From positions 1 to 7,940 of the forward strand of contig JBEKYD010000339.1 in the NCBI GenBank assembly GCA_049511335.1: DNA of 7,940 bases, given 5' to 3'. The notes beneath the pieces were generated by a model that worked only from the letters and a program-made list of their open reading frames with translations, was not told the DNA's origin and made no database searches. Below, in pieces: positions 1-6,770 of the stretch (positions are counted from its first letter, which is position 1; each line of letters opens with the position of its first letter). Both the position numbers and the translations under genes were made by a program. Source of the DNA: JBEKYD01 sp049511335 (GTDB lineage: Bacteria; Acidobacteriota; Terriglobia; Bryobacterales; Bryobacteraceae).

Positions 1-81
1 AACGGCTGGGAAGACGAGCAACGCTCCTTCGACTCCACCTGCCGCAAGTTCCACAGCTTCCTCATTCAATCCCAGCGCTGA
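1..81 (+). CDS. 3' end of an unidentified gene (partial)
   Basis: Frame 1 is open from the window edge to a TGA at 79-81 and gives 26 residues ending in RKFHSFLIQSQR. I do not recognise a family in so short a tail. All three forward frames are open here, so the call rests only on the frame being the one shared with the downstream kinase and ending cleanly at a stop. No hairpin followed by a T-run is visible after the stop. The next gene begins within 80 bases on the same strand, so the two could be one transcript. An alternative is that this is non-coding or a leftover of the missing 5' part of the kinase gene. Confidence 0.3.
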   Translation, partial: NGWEDEQRSFDSTCRKFHSFLIQSQR

Positions 82-156
82 AACCCGCAAGTTACCCACA
101 GATTCCCCGGACGAGCCGAAAAGGTTGGCGAGGCGGCCGGGGTCAGCCGTGCCTGC

Positions 157-1872
157 GTGCTGAAGATGTGCACGCAGGCGGGCTATCCTCGGCTCATCCT
201 GCAGCGCGAATGGCCGCCGTCCGACACGCCCTGCCCCCAACGAGGGTGGGAGGGTTTCCCCTGGCAGACAGAAGCGGCGGCCGGCTGGGTCGAACGACTG
301 AAAGCCGGGCAAATTGTCACAGTGAAGCCTGCCGGCCCGGAGAAACCTCTCTGCGACTTGATTGACGACCGGATCAGGTCAACGATTTTCGTTCCCGTCG
401 TGGTCGCGGGGGAGTGGTGGGGAATTGTCGGATTCGACGACTTCGTCCGGGAGCGTGAGTGGGGAGAAGCCGAAAGGGACAGCCTGCGGGCCGTAGCCGA
501 CATGCTGGGCGCATCCATCGCGAGACACCGGGTACAAACCGCACTGGTGGAGGCCAAAGAAACGCTCGAGCAGCGCGTGATCGAACGAACCAGCGAACTT
601 CAGAACGCACAGCAACTTCTCACTCAGAACCTGGAACGACTCGATTTGGCGCTGGAGTGCGCCGAGGAGGCTCTGTGGGACTGGAATGTCGTCGAGAACC
701 GGACGTACTACAGCGCGATCTGGTCTCGAATGCTGGGTTTTTCCCAGAATGATATCGGCGAATCGGTGGAGGTCTTTGACCATCTGGTGCACCCGGATGA
801 TCTTCCGCTGGTGGCGGAAAAGCTGCGCGCGCATCTGGAAGGCCAATCCGAGATTTATCAGGCGGAGTTTCGCATGAAAGCCAAGGATGGTAGCTGGCGG
901 TGGATCCGTGCTCGCGGCAAGGTGGTGGCCCGAGCCGCCGACGGCTCCCCGCTGCGTGTCTTGGGAACGCATCTGGACATCACCGCAAACAAAGAAGCCG
1001 AGGCTGCGCTTATGGAACTCTCGCGCCATGCGGGCATGGCCGAGATCGCTACCGGTGTCCTCCACAACGTCGGCAACGTATTGAACAGTGTGAATGTATC
1101 CACCTCGCTGGTCGCCGGAAAGGTTCGGGAGTCACGGGTGGACAAGCTGGTCGTTCTGATCCATATGCTGGAGCAGCACTCCGGCGACCTCCCCGAGTTC
1201 CTAGCCAAGGACCCAAAGGGCCAGCGCGTGCTTCCGTATCTGGCAAAACTCGGTGACCACTTCCAGTCGGAGCGCGACATTTTGTTGGCGGAGTTGGAAT
1301 CGCTCTCCTCTCACGTCGGTCACATCAAGCAGATCGTGGCCACCCAACAGAGCTACGCGAAGCTTTCCGGCCTGGTCGAGAATATCAGTCTGTCCGACGT
1401 GGTGGACGACGCTCTTCGAATCCTCGAGGCAGGATTGGTTCGCCACAAGATTGGGGTAGAGCGGGAGTTCGAGATCCTGCCGACAATCGCAGCCGACAAA
1501 CACCAGGTACTCCAGATCTTGCTGAATCTTCTGCGCAATGCGAAACAGGCAGTCCAGGAGGGCGGTGGGGAGCAGCGCGTAATTCGCATCTCGATCCGCC
1601 GGCTAGGGGAGAGGCGCATCAGCCTGGCGGTACAGGACAACGGTGTGGGACTGGCGCCCGAAAACCTGACTCGAATCTTCGCGCACGGCTTTACCACCAA
1701 AGCGGATGGCCACGGCTTCGGCCTGCACTCGTGCGCGCTCGCAGCTAGCCAGATGGGCGGTTCGCTGCGAGCCGAAAGTGAAGGGCCCGGGCACGGCGCC
1801 ACTTTCGTTCTGGAGCTCCCCCTGAGGGCCGCCGACGGTACTGAGGATATTAAGGAGGAAAGTCTGACATGA
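157..1872 (+). CDS. GAF-PAS sensor histidine kinase, GAF domain truncated at the N-terminus
   Basis: A 571-residue cytosolic sensor kinase with no membrane segment. Residues 1-124 are most of a GAF domain (FVPVVVAGEWWGIVGFDDF, then an ERxW-like turn). A coiled coil follows at about 125-165, then a PAS_3/PAC sensor at about 163-282 (WDWNV, HPDDLPLV, DGSWRWIRARG). The kinase core has a non-standard H-box at 296-312 with His303 in VLHNVGN, an N-box with Asn461, G1 DNGVGL (494-499), an F-box near Phe508 and G2 GHGFGL (518-523). The family should autophosphorylate His303 and pass phosphate to a receiver; the next gene carries two. The GTG at 157 is the first possible start after the TGA at 79-81 (ATG at 166 is next), but no Shine-Dalgarno precedes it. 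GAF-like residues (KVGEAAGVSRACV) run upstream of it in frame, so the true 5' end may be lost. The sensed signal is unknown. Confidence 0.88.
   Translation: MLKMCTQAGYPRLILQREWPPSDTPCPQRGWEGFPWQTEAAAGWVERLKAGQIVTVKPAGPEKPLCDLIDDRIRSTIFVPVVVAGEWWGIVGFDDFVREREWGEAERDSLRAVADMLGASIARHRVQTALVEAKETLEQRVIERTSELQNAQQLLTQNLERLDLALECAEEALWDWNVVENRTYYSAIWSRMLGFSQNDIGESVEVFDHLVHPDDLPLVAEKLRAHLEGQSEIYQAEFRMKAKDGSWRWIRARGKVVARAADGSPLRVLGTHLDITANKEAEAALMELSRHAGMAEIATGVLHNVGNVLNSVNVSTSLVAGKVRESRVDKLVVLIHMLEQHSGDLPEFLAKDPKGQRVLPYLAKLGDHFQSERDILLAELESLSSHVGHIKQIVATQQSYAKLSGLVENISLSDVVDDALRILEAGLVRHKIGVEREFEILPTIAADKHQVLQILLNLLRNAKQAVQEGGGEQRVIRISIRRLGERRISLAVQDNGVGLAPENLTRIFAHGFTTKADGHGFGLHSCALAASQMGGSLRAESEGPGHGATFVLELPLRAADGTEDIKEESLT
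1852..1859 (+). promoter_or_regulatory. Strong Shine-Dalgarno for the hybrid kinase
   Basis: AAGGAGGA lies 9 bases before the ATG at 1869, inside the last codons of the upstream kinase. The ATGA overlap at 1869-1872 puts the stop of one gene on the start of the next, so translation of the two kinases is likely coupled. Confidence 0.85.
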
Positions 1873-4112
1873 AATCAACCGGCGTGTTTGAGCCCAATAA
1901 TAGGATACTCGTCATCGACGACAACAAGGCGATTCACGATGATATGCGGAAAATCCTGCTCGGCGAACTCGACTCGCAGGAGCACCTGCAGGACGATGAA
2001 GCCGTCCTGTTTGGCGTGAAGGCGATGCCGGTCACCGAGTTTGAGATCGACTCGGCCTACCAAGGCCAGGAGGGTCTGGCGAAGCTGGAACAGTCGCTAG
2101 CCGAGGGCCGTCCTTACGCGTTGGCATTTGTGGATGTCCGGATGCCGCCAGGATGGGATGGTATAGAGACCATCACTCATCTTTGGCAGGCGTATCCGAA
2201 CTTGCAGACGGTGGTGTGCACCGCCTACTCGGATTACTCCTGGAACGACATCCAACGCCGGCTGGGACAATCGGAGAACCTGCTGATTCTCAAGAAGCCC
2301 TTCGACAACATCGAGGTCATCCAGCTAGCCCATGCACTGACCCGCAAATGGCTGGTCAGCAGTCAGGCGCAAGCCCGGGTGGAGGATTTAGACCTCATGG
2401 TGGCGCGGCGCACCGCGGAGTTAGAGGCGGCCAACGAACGGATCCAAAGGGAATTCGAAGAGAAAGCCGCGGCGGAGGTGGCGTTCCACACCGTTTTCGA
2501 GTCCAGCCCGATCGGCATCACGCTATCGGACTTGAACTGCCGTTACGTGGACATGAACCGCGCGATGGAGCAGTTGATGGGCCTCCCGAAGGCGAGCTTG
2601 ATCGGCCGGGATCCCATAGAGGTGGGATGGATCGAAGGCCCTGAGGACTATGAAGCGGTCCGGTGCAGGCTCACCGCGAGCCACGCCGTTGACGCGCAAG
2701 AGCTGACCTACCGGAACCCAAAGCTCGGCCGGCGGACTGGGTTGCTTTGGGCGCGGAGGGTGGTGATTGGGGGGATTGGCTATTCGCTGTGTTTCGTACT
2801 CGACATCAGCGAGCGAAAACAGATGGAAGAGGAACTAGTGCGAGCCCGGCTGGCCGCGGACGCCGCGGCGCAGGCCAAAAGTCAGTTTCTTGCCAACATG
2901 AGCCATGAGATCCGCACACCGCTGCACGGCATATTGGGGCTCAGTTCCTTGCTTGAGGATGAGTCTCTCCCGGACGATATGCGTCCGATGGTGGACTTGA
3001 TCCACACGTCTGGCGAAGTACTGCGCAAAGTACTGGACGACGTGCTGGATTTCAGCAAGATCGATTCGGGCAGGTTGGAGCTGGAAGAGAACCCATTTGA
3101 CCTTAGGGCATGTCTGCAATGGAGTTTCGATCTGTTTCGCAAGGCTGCCACGAATAAGAATCTTGAGTGTAGGTTGCACCTCGACGACAAACTCCCGACG
3201 CGCGTGCTGGGTGATGCGAACCGGTTGCGCCAGGTAGCGGCCAACTTGATGAGCAACGCGGTGAAGTTCACTCATCAAGGCTCGATTGACATGGAGGCGC
3301 AACTAGGTGAGACGGCGCCTGCCAACGGCAAGCATCTCATCCGGATCTCGGTTCGGGATACAGGCATCGGTATTCCCGCCGATAGGGTCGACCGGCTTTT
3401 CCAGTCGTTCAGCCAGGTGGACGCTTCGACGAGCCGATGCTACGGAGGTACGGGCCTGGGGCTGGCAATCTCCAAACGTCTGGTGGAGATGATGGGGGGA
3501 GATATCCGGGTCGAGAGCCGTGTCGGTGAGGGAACGACATTCGAATTCACCTTTGCCCCCGCGTTCACGACCGAAGCCGAGCTTCCCGCCGAGACCGCAA
3601 GCAGCGGAAATCTCAAGGGGTTGAAGGTCCTGGTTGCGGAGGACAACAAGGTGAATCAGGTGGTAGCGATGCGGATGCTTCGGAAACTGGGCTGCGAGGC
3701 TGAACTTGCGAGTGATGGTGAGTCGGTAGCAAGCAGTGTTGAAGCGAATTCCTTCGACATTGTGCTGATGGATGTCCATATGCCGGTTGTGGACGGACTG
3801 GAGGCGACGCGGCGGATCAGGCGGATGCCCGCGGCACGATCCTGCGTTCCCATTGTGGCTCTCACCGCTTCGGCAACACAGGAGAATAGGGCTGAGTGCC
3901 TGGCGGCCGGGATGAACGATTGCTTGAGCAAGCCGATAGAAATCCAGGCTCTGCGGCAAGTCTTGGAACGTTGGGGCCATTGCCCCGTCGCCGGAATAAC
4001 GCCCGATTGGATTGGGAGTCCCGGACGGTGCGCCCAGACATCATCGGCCAGCGTCGATTGGGCGACCCCGGATGCCCCGGATGAGACTGCTCTTGTCGAT
4101 GTCAATCCTTAG
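1869..4112 (+). CDS. Hybrid histidine kinase: receiver-PAS-HisKA-HATPase-receiver
   Basis: A 747-residue soluble hybrid kinase. Receiver 1 (about 12-158) has acidic pair Asp17/Asp18, phospho-acceptor Asp89 in FVDVRMPPGWDG, Thr118 and Lys143. The gap from Asp18 to Asp89 is 71 residues, against 43 in receiver 2, so it carries an insertion of roughly 28 residues. A coiled coil (163-203) leads to a PAS domain (204-318). HisKA has His346 in MSHEIRTPLHG. The ATPase has Asn463 in MSNAVKF, G1 DTGIGIP (497-503), an F-box near Phe511 and G2 GGTGLGL (526-532). Receiver 2 (about 585-703) has Glu591/Asp592, Asp635, Thr666 and Lys688, all the expected residues. There is no Hpt domain and no output domain; the last 44 residues are a Ser/Pro/Ala-rich tail without a recognisable fold. 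It is coupled to the upstream kinase and probably forms one relay with it. The final phosphate target is not in the window. Confidence 0.93.
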   Translation: MKSTGVFEPNNRILVIDDNKAIHDDMRKILLGELDSQEHLQDDEAVLFGVKAMPVTEFEIDSAYQGQEGLAKLEQSLAEGRPYALAFVDVRMPPGWDGIETITHLWQAYPNLQTVVCTAYSDYSWNDIQRRLGQSENLLILKKPFDNIEVIQLAHALTRKWLVSSQAQARVEDLDLMVARRTAELEAANERIQREFEEKAAAEVAFHTVFESSPIGITLSDLNCRYVDMNRAMEQLMGLPKASLIGRDPIEVGWIEGPEDYEAVRCRLTASHAVDAQELTYRNPKLGRRTGLLWARRVVIGGIGYSLCFVLDISERKQMEEELVRARLAADAAAQAKSQFLANMSHEIRTPLHGILGLSSLLEDESLPDDMRPMVDLIHTSGEVLRKVLDDVLDFSKIDSGRLELEENPFDLRACLQWSFDLFRKAATNKNLECRLHLDDKLPTRVLGDANRLRQVAANLMSNAVKFTHQGSIDMEAQLGETAPANGKHLIRISVRDTGIGIPADRVDRLFQSFSQVDASTSRCYGGTGLGLAISKRLVEMMGGDIRVESRVGEGTTFEFTFAPAFTTEAELPAETASSGNLKGLKVLVAEDNKVNQVVAMRMLRKLGCEAELASDGESVASSVEANSFDIVLMDVHMPVVDGLEATRRIRRMPAARSCVPIVALTASATQENRAECLAAGMNDCLSKPIEIQALRQVLERWGHCPVAGITPDWIGSPGRCAQTSSASVDWATPDAPDETALVDVNP

Positions 4113-4130
4113 AGCCGGATCGGAAGCCGC

Positions 4131-4466
4131 GGTTTCGAACTGGCGCTGGACCCAATCGAGGTTGCGCGTAATGTTGAAGCGAACGGCGTGGTTGCCGGCG
4201 TAATCGGCTTCGAGGAGGACAGCAGCCGGCAGTTCGTGCTGCACGCCGAATTCCCAGCGCTCCGAATAGCCATTCTGGGTCGCCGGATCGTAGTCCATGC
4301 GGAATGTCATGCGGGGCTCGAATGCCTCCACCCACGGATTGGAGCGTTTGCTGCCCACCACGATCATGCCCATGGAACGGAGCCGTTGACTCGGATAATC
4401 GCGTGCGAAATAGAGCGAAACCCCTTTACGATCGAGCGCGCCAAGGCTGGTAATCCGCTGCACTGT
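4131..4466 (-). pseudogene. Fragment of an Oar-like TonB-dependent receptor
   Basis: An open - strand frame encodes about 110 residues of the kind found in the middle of the large acidobacterial TonB-dependent receptors with a carboxypeptidase-like plug. The clearest stretch is NGYSERWEFGVQHELP followed by LLEADYAGNHAVRF and an N-terminal-of-strand NRNLD-like motif (TRNLDW). Full members exceed 1000 residues and have a signal peptide, plug and 22-strand barrel; none of these is present here. Downstream of about 4131 the frame loses resemblance and runs into the antisense of the hybrid kinase tail, stopping at 4041. Upstream it has no start of its own: the frame stays open through the neighbouring regulator relic and the tRNA antisense, which is meaningless coding. 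It is best read as a decayed remnant that makes no receptor. The match is from memory of the family. Confidence 0.6.
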
Positions 4467-4636
4467 CAAGACATCGGCCAATGGAAGTGTTGTTCGTGAA
4501 CTTCGCTGGCGGGGAGCGCGAAAGCCTTGCAGCACAGGTATTCGAGCAGCTCTCTTTGGCGGCTGGCCCGCCGAAAAAGGCGTCCGGCCAAAATTCGCGC
4601 CAATAGCTCTCGACGATCGCCGGAGCGGGGCTCCAT
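4466..4636 (-). pseudogene. N-terminal remnant of an acidobacterial regulator-like protein
   Basis: From the ATG at 4636 the - strand encodes 56 residues. Residues 9-49 (RRELLARILAGRLFRRASRQ, then RELLEYLCCKAF and EVHEQ) resemble the conserved opening of many acidobacterial proteins of the type ILASRHFAKAPKLRDFLLYV...EIHEQ, which often continue as winged-helix, TPR or FecR-like regulators. Family members continue with a GVAVFGR-like segment; here resemblance ends at HEQ (about 4490) and a stop follows after seven residues. The receptor fragment then begins in another frame, so a deletion between two genes is likely. AAAGGGGG five bases before the ATG looks like a working ribosome binding site. 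The GTG at 4660 is an alternative start, with less support. Function is unknown and the product is probably not functional. Confidence 0.5.
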
Positions 4637-4702
4637 GGTTGCCCCCTTTTGCTCGTTCACACGGCAGGTCCCCCGCCCCTATCCACGGCGTGGCCCTGCC
4701 AA

Positions 4703-4711
4703 AGTATAGCA
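4703..4711 (-). promoter_or_regulatory. Candidate extended -10 promoter for the regulator relic
   Basis: On the - strand the bases read TGCTATACT, an extended -10 (TGn plus TATACT, five of six to consensus). No good -35 is seen 17 bases further upstream, which extended -10 promoters can tolerate. A start of transcription near 4696 would give a leader of about 60 bases before the ATG at 4636. Confidence 0.35.
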
Positions 4712-4778
4712 ATTTTCGGCAGGCGCGAGCGCGTTGCGAGATTTCCTGGGTCGCACAGAAGCAAATTGTAACGGGAGA

Positions 4779-4807
4779 TTGACCGCCGCTGAGCCGTACG
4801 CTACCAT
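4779..4807 (+). promoter_or_regulatory. Candidate promoter of the initiator tRNA gene
   Basis: TTGACC (4779-4784, five of six to the sigma-70 -35 box) is followed by a 17-base spacer and TACCAT (4802-4807, four of six to the -10). The spacing is ideal and the site lies directly before the tRNA. The expected start of transcription, about seven bases after the -10, would fall at 4813-4815, at or just inside the mature 5' end, so there would be almost no leader for RNase P to remove. Confidence 0.5.
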
Positions 4808-4812
4808 GGGAA

Positions 4813-4889
<77 letters not shown>

Positions 4890-4937
4890 ACCTTTTCAAT
4901 AGGTTACGAGCTTCCAAGCGCACTTCCCAAAACCACT

Positions 4938-6137
4938 TTAGCCCACGATAGCCACAGGTGCCGGTTTCGCGGCCTCTGCCTCTGGCTTGTTCGTGGGGTT
5001 ACCAGCAGGCTTCAATATCATTTCCACCACGTTCCCGTGTGCCTGCCGTTTGCCGTCCGTCATCGCCCTTCCGTACGTGTTCATGGTGGTTGTGATGCTG
5101 GCGTGGCGCATCAGTTCCCGTTGCACTCCGACAGGGGCGTCGGTCTGATCCAGCCAGGACCGGAAGCTGTGCCGGAAGGTCTTCCAACCGACCGTTGCTG
5201 TTATGCCCGCCGCCATAGCTGCTCGTTTGATGTGCTTCTTCTGAATCTCCTCCTGGTGGTATGGCTTGTCTGTAGCGGGATTGGCGAACAACCACCCATC
5301 CTGCGTCATGTAGCAGCGGTCGCGGTACGCCAGCAGTTCATCCGCCAGCTCAGGTGCCAGCGGTACAACGTCGCGGGAGTACTCCGTCTTCACATCGCCC
5401 ACGCGACCGTGAACGACGCCCCGCTGTATTAGCAGCGTTGCCTTCTCGAAGTTGAAGTCGGCCCACTGTAGCCCACAAATCTCACTTGCCCGCAGACCCA
5501 GGCAACCCGCGATCAGGACCATGGTCCGATATGGCTCTCGAACATGTGCCAGCAGCCCGTGGAACTCCTCTGCGGTGAGCACAGAGGGTCTAACGAGGCG
5601 CTTGCTCACATCCTTCACCCTTACCAACTGCATGGGGTTGGCTTTCACCAATTCCCAGCGCTGAGCACATCTGAACATGGCGGACATCAGCGCTCGGATG
5701 TGGCCCTGTGTCTTAGGCGCTAACTTCAGGTGCCGGAGCCAATCTTCAACGGCCATGGGCTTTATGCCGGTAATCGGCGTTTCGGCCCAACGCGGGCGGA
5801 TGTAGCGGTCAACAAACGATTGGTACGAGGCCCGCGTCGAATAGCGTGACGGCATTTCTTCTTGCTCGTATCGTGCAATCAACGCCCCGATGGTGGAAGC
5901 CGTGACAGGCCCCAGCGGATGTGCTGCGTTGATGCGTAGGAGAACGGCCTGCGCCGCTGGAGACTTGCGGGCGGCGGTTTCGGTCGGGTACTCCTGCAAC
6001 GTGCCGACCGTGACGGCGCGGCTTGCGCGTCCGCCATCTGATCCAGGTTCGTAATACCTGAACTCCCAGACTTTCAAGCCGTTTCCTCTCTTCTTCACTC
6101 TCAGACTTCCGTTTTGATATCGCGTGCGCGTAAACAT
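4938..6137 (-). CDS. Tyrosine recombinase / island integrase
   Basis: A complete 399-residue site-specific recombinase that should integrate and excise the island at tRNA-fMet. The N-terminal arm-binding part is about 1-60, the SAM-like core-binding domain about 79-180 (YSTRASYQSFVDRYIRPRW), and the catalytic domain about 183-362. All six active-site residues are visible: Arg216 in GLRASEI, Lys250 in GDVKTEYSRDV, His323 and Arg326 in RHSFRSW, His345 in LMRHASI, and nucleophile Tyr355 in MNTYGRA. A Pro/Ala/Lys-rich tail (377-399) follows and is probably disordered. The ATG at 6137 has GAGGAGAG six bases upstream, which fixes the start. It lies 12 bases after the excisionase-like gene, so they form one operon, and it ends in TAA 48 bases from the tRNA 3' end, convergent with it. 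The gene appears intact, so the integrase is likely active; mobility would still need the far attachment site. Confidence 0.95.
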   Translation of the reverse strand: MFTRTRYQNGSLRVKKRGNGLKVWEFRYYEPGSDGGRASRAVTVGTLQEYPTETAARKSPAAQAVLLRINAAHPLGPVTASTIGALIARYEQEEMPSRYSTRASYQSFVDRYIRPRWAETPITGIKPMAVEDWLRHLKLAPKTQGHIRALMSAMFRCAQRWELVKANPMQLVRVKDVSKRLVRPSVLTAEEFHGLLAHVREPYRTMVLIAGCLGLRASEICGLQWADFNFEKATLLIQRGVVHGRVGDVKTEYSRDVVPLAPELADELLAYRDRCYMTQDGWLFANPATDKPYHQEEIQKKHIKRAAMAAGITATVGWKTFRHSFRSWLDQTDAPVGVQRELMRHASITTTMNTYGRAMTDGKRQAHGNVVEMILKPAGNPTNKPEAEAAKPAPVAIVG

Positions 6138-6143
6138 TCGGAT

Positions 6144-6151
6144 CTCTCCTC
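6144..6151 (-). promoter_or_regulatory. Shine-Dalgarno of the integrase gene
   Basis: GAGGAGAG on the - strand lies six bases before the ATG at 6137. It overlaps the TGA stop (6150-6152) of the preceding small gene, so ribosomes ending there could reload on the integrase. Confidence 0.8.
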
Positions 6152-6389
6152 AGTTACGGCACGAGTGGCAGTCAGAGCTTAGCGCATTACGCACCCACGC
6201 GTCTAGCGCGGAGGCGCGGAACCGCCAGAGGTCGCCGACTCGAATCGCTGGTACGCAGCCCGCACGCGCCATCTTTTGCAGGGTCTTGGGGTGAATCTGG
6301 ACTAGCTTCGCAGCTTGACGAGTTTTTAGGAGTGGTTCAAATACAGGAGTCTGTATGTTGTCTGTAAGGGACGGGGCCGTATCAGCCAT
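6150..6389 (-). CDS. Excisionase-family DNA-binding protein (MerR-like HTH)
   Basis: A 79-residue protein with a helix-turn-helix_17/excisionase fold: LLKTRQAAKLVQIHPKTLQK at 20-39 gives helix 1 and the recognition helix, and VPAIRVGDLWRFRASALDAW (46-65) is the wing with the invariant-style W-R-F turn. Such proteins act as directionality factors that bend DNA at the attachment site, or as repressors of the integrase operon. The ATG at 6389 is preferred because AGGTGG precedes it by four bases. A longer frame reaches 6464, but the added 25 residues look like non-coding translation. The first 18 residues are a likely disordered lead. It is immediately upstream of and co-transcribed with the integrase. 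The role as an excisionase rather than a general regulator is inferred from position. Confidence 0.85.
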   Translation of the reverse strand: MADTAPSLTDNIQTPVFEPLLKTRQAAKLVQIHPKTLQKMARAGCVPAIRVGDLWRFRASALDAWVRNALSSDCHSCRN

Positions 6390-6494
6390 GTTTCCACCTG
6401 GTCTTGGATTGGTACAGGCTGTTTCTGGCTCCGCTCCGGGATGCTCTCCAGCAGTGACCGGCACACCCGCGCCGTGTGCTCAAGCGCGGACTTA

Positions 6495-6523
6495 ATTCTT
6501 CGCGGAGTTTGGCACCCCGCCAA
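6495..6523 (-). promoter_or_regulatory. Candidate promoter of the excisionase-integrase operon
   Basis: On the - strand TTGGCG (6523-6518) is followed by a 17-base spacer and AAGAAT (6500-6495); each box matches four of six consensus bases. Transcription would start near 6488, leaving a leader of about 100 bases before the ATG at 6389. The -35 box overlaps the inverted-repeat cluster next to it, so repression by occlusion is a reasonable guess. Confidence 0.3.
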
Positions 6524-6546
6524 GTCACTAGACTTGGACAAGTCTA
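6509..6546. repeat. Cluster of interlocked inverted repeats, candidate operator
   Basis: Three palindromic arrangements overlap in 38 bases. TTGGC-N5-GCCAA spans 6509-6523. CAAGTC-ACTA-GACTTG spans 6521-6536. TAGACTTG-GA-CAAGTCTA, with perfect 8-base arms, spans 6529-6546. The hexamer CAAGTC thus occurs three times in alternating orientation at 6521, 6531 (reverse) and 6539. No T-run follows, so a terminator is unlikely. The site sits between the divergent excisionase-integrase operon and the methyltransferase and overlaps the proposed -35 box, as expected for a repressor or excisionase binding site. Confidence 0.55.
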
Positions 6547-6770
6547 TGCCCTGCCACGGGCGCTAGCTTGCGAATGGTTTCCCATCAATCACATGGTAAC
6601 ATACGGCGTTAAGTGCAGTCAAATCGCCCACTTACAAAATCATCGACAAGGTGCAGGTAGATCACAAGACGATTCCCAGCGGAAACCGTCCGTCGTTCGA
6701 CGCGCGAACCAACAGCCCAGGTTGAAGTCTGGTACCCTAATTGTGTCGGCAATTCTGCCGCTTAACGACT
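6547..6770. other. Non-coding spacer before the methyltransferase, with a possible recombinase relic
   Basis: No intact gene is supported. One + strand frame between a TAA at 6597-6599 and a TGA at 6723-6725 reads YKIIDKVQVDHKTI (from 6633), which resembles the C-terminal tail of serine recombinases, but the rest does not match and there is no start. It may be a small relic of another mobile element or chance. I see no convincing promoter for the methyltransferase here. Confidence 0.3.

Noticed and set aside
379..1065. Long - strand frame opposite the first kinase
   Set aside because: A shadow of a GC-rich gene; the + strand encodes clear GAF and PAS domains over the same bases.
3303..3980. 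Long - strand frame opposite the hybrid kinase core
   Set aside because: The + strand shows intact ATPase and receiver motifs here; the antisense frame has no domain.
6390..6464. Extension of the excisionase-like gene to an upstream start
   Set aside because: The extra 25 residues have no resemblance to the family, while the internal ATG at 6389 has AGGTGG at proper spacing.
6326..6541. A - strand 71-residue frame overlapping the excisionase gene
   Set aside because: It is in another frame over the helix-turn-helix coding sequence and has no recognisable domain.
6566..6632. A - strand segment reading LTALNAVCYHVIDGKPFAS
   Set aside because: It looks protein-like for about 20 residues but I recognise no family, it has no start, and it overlaps the + strand recombinase-like frame; chance is the simplest explanation.
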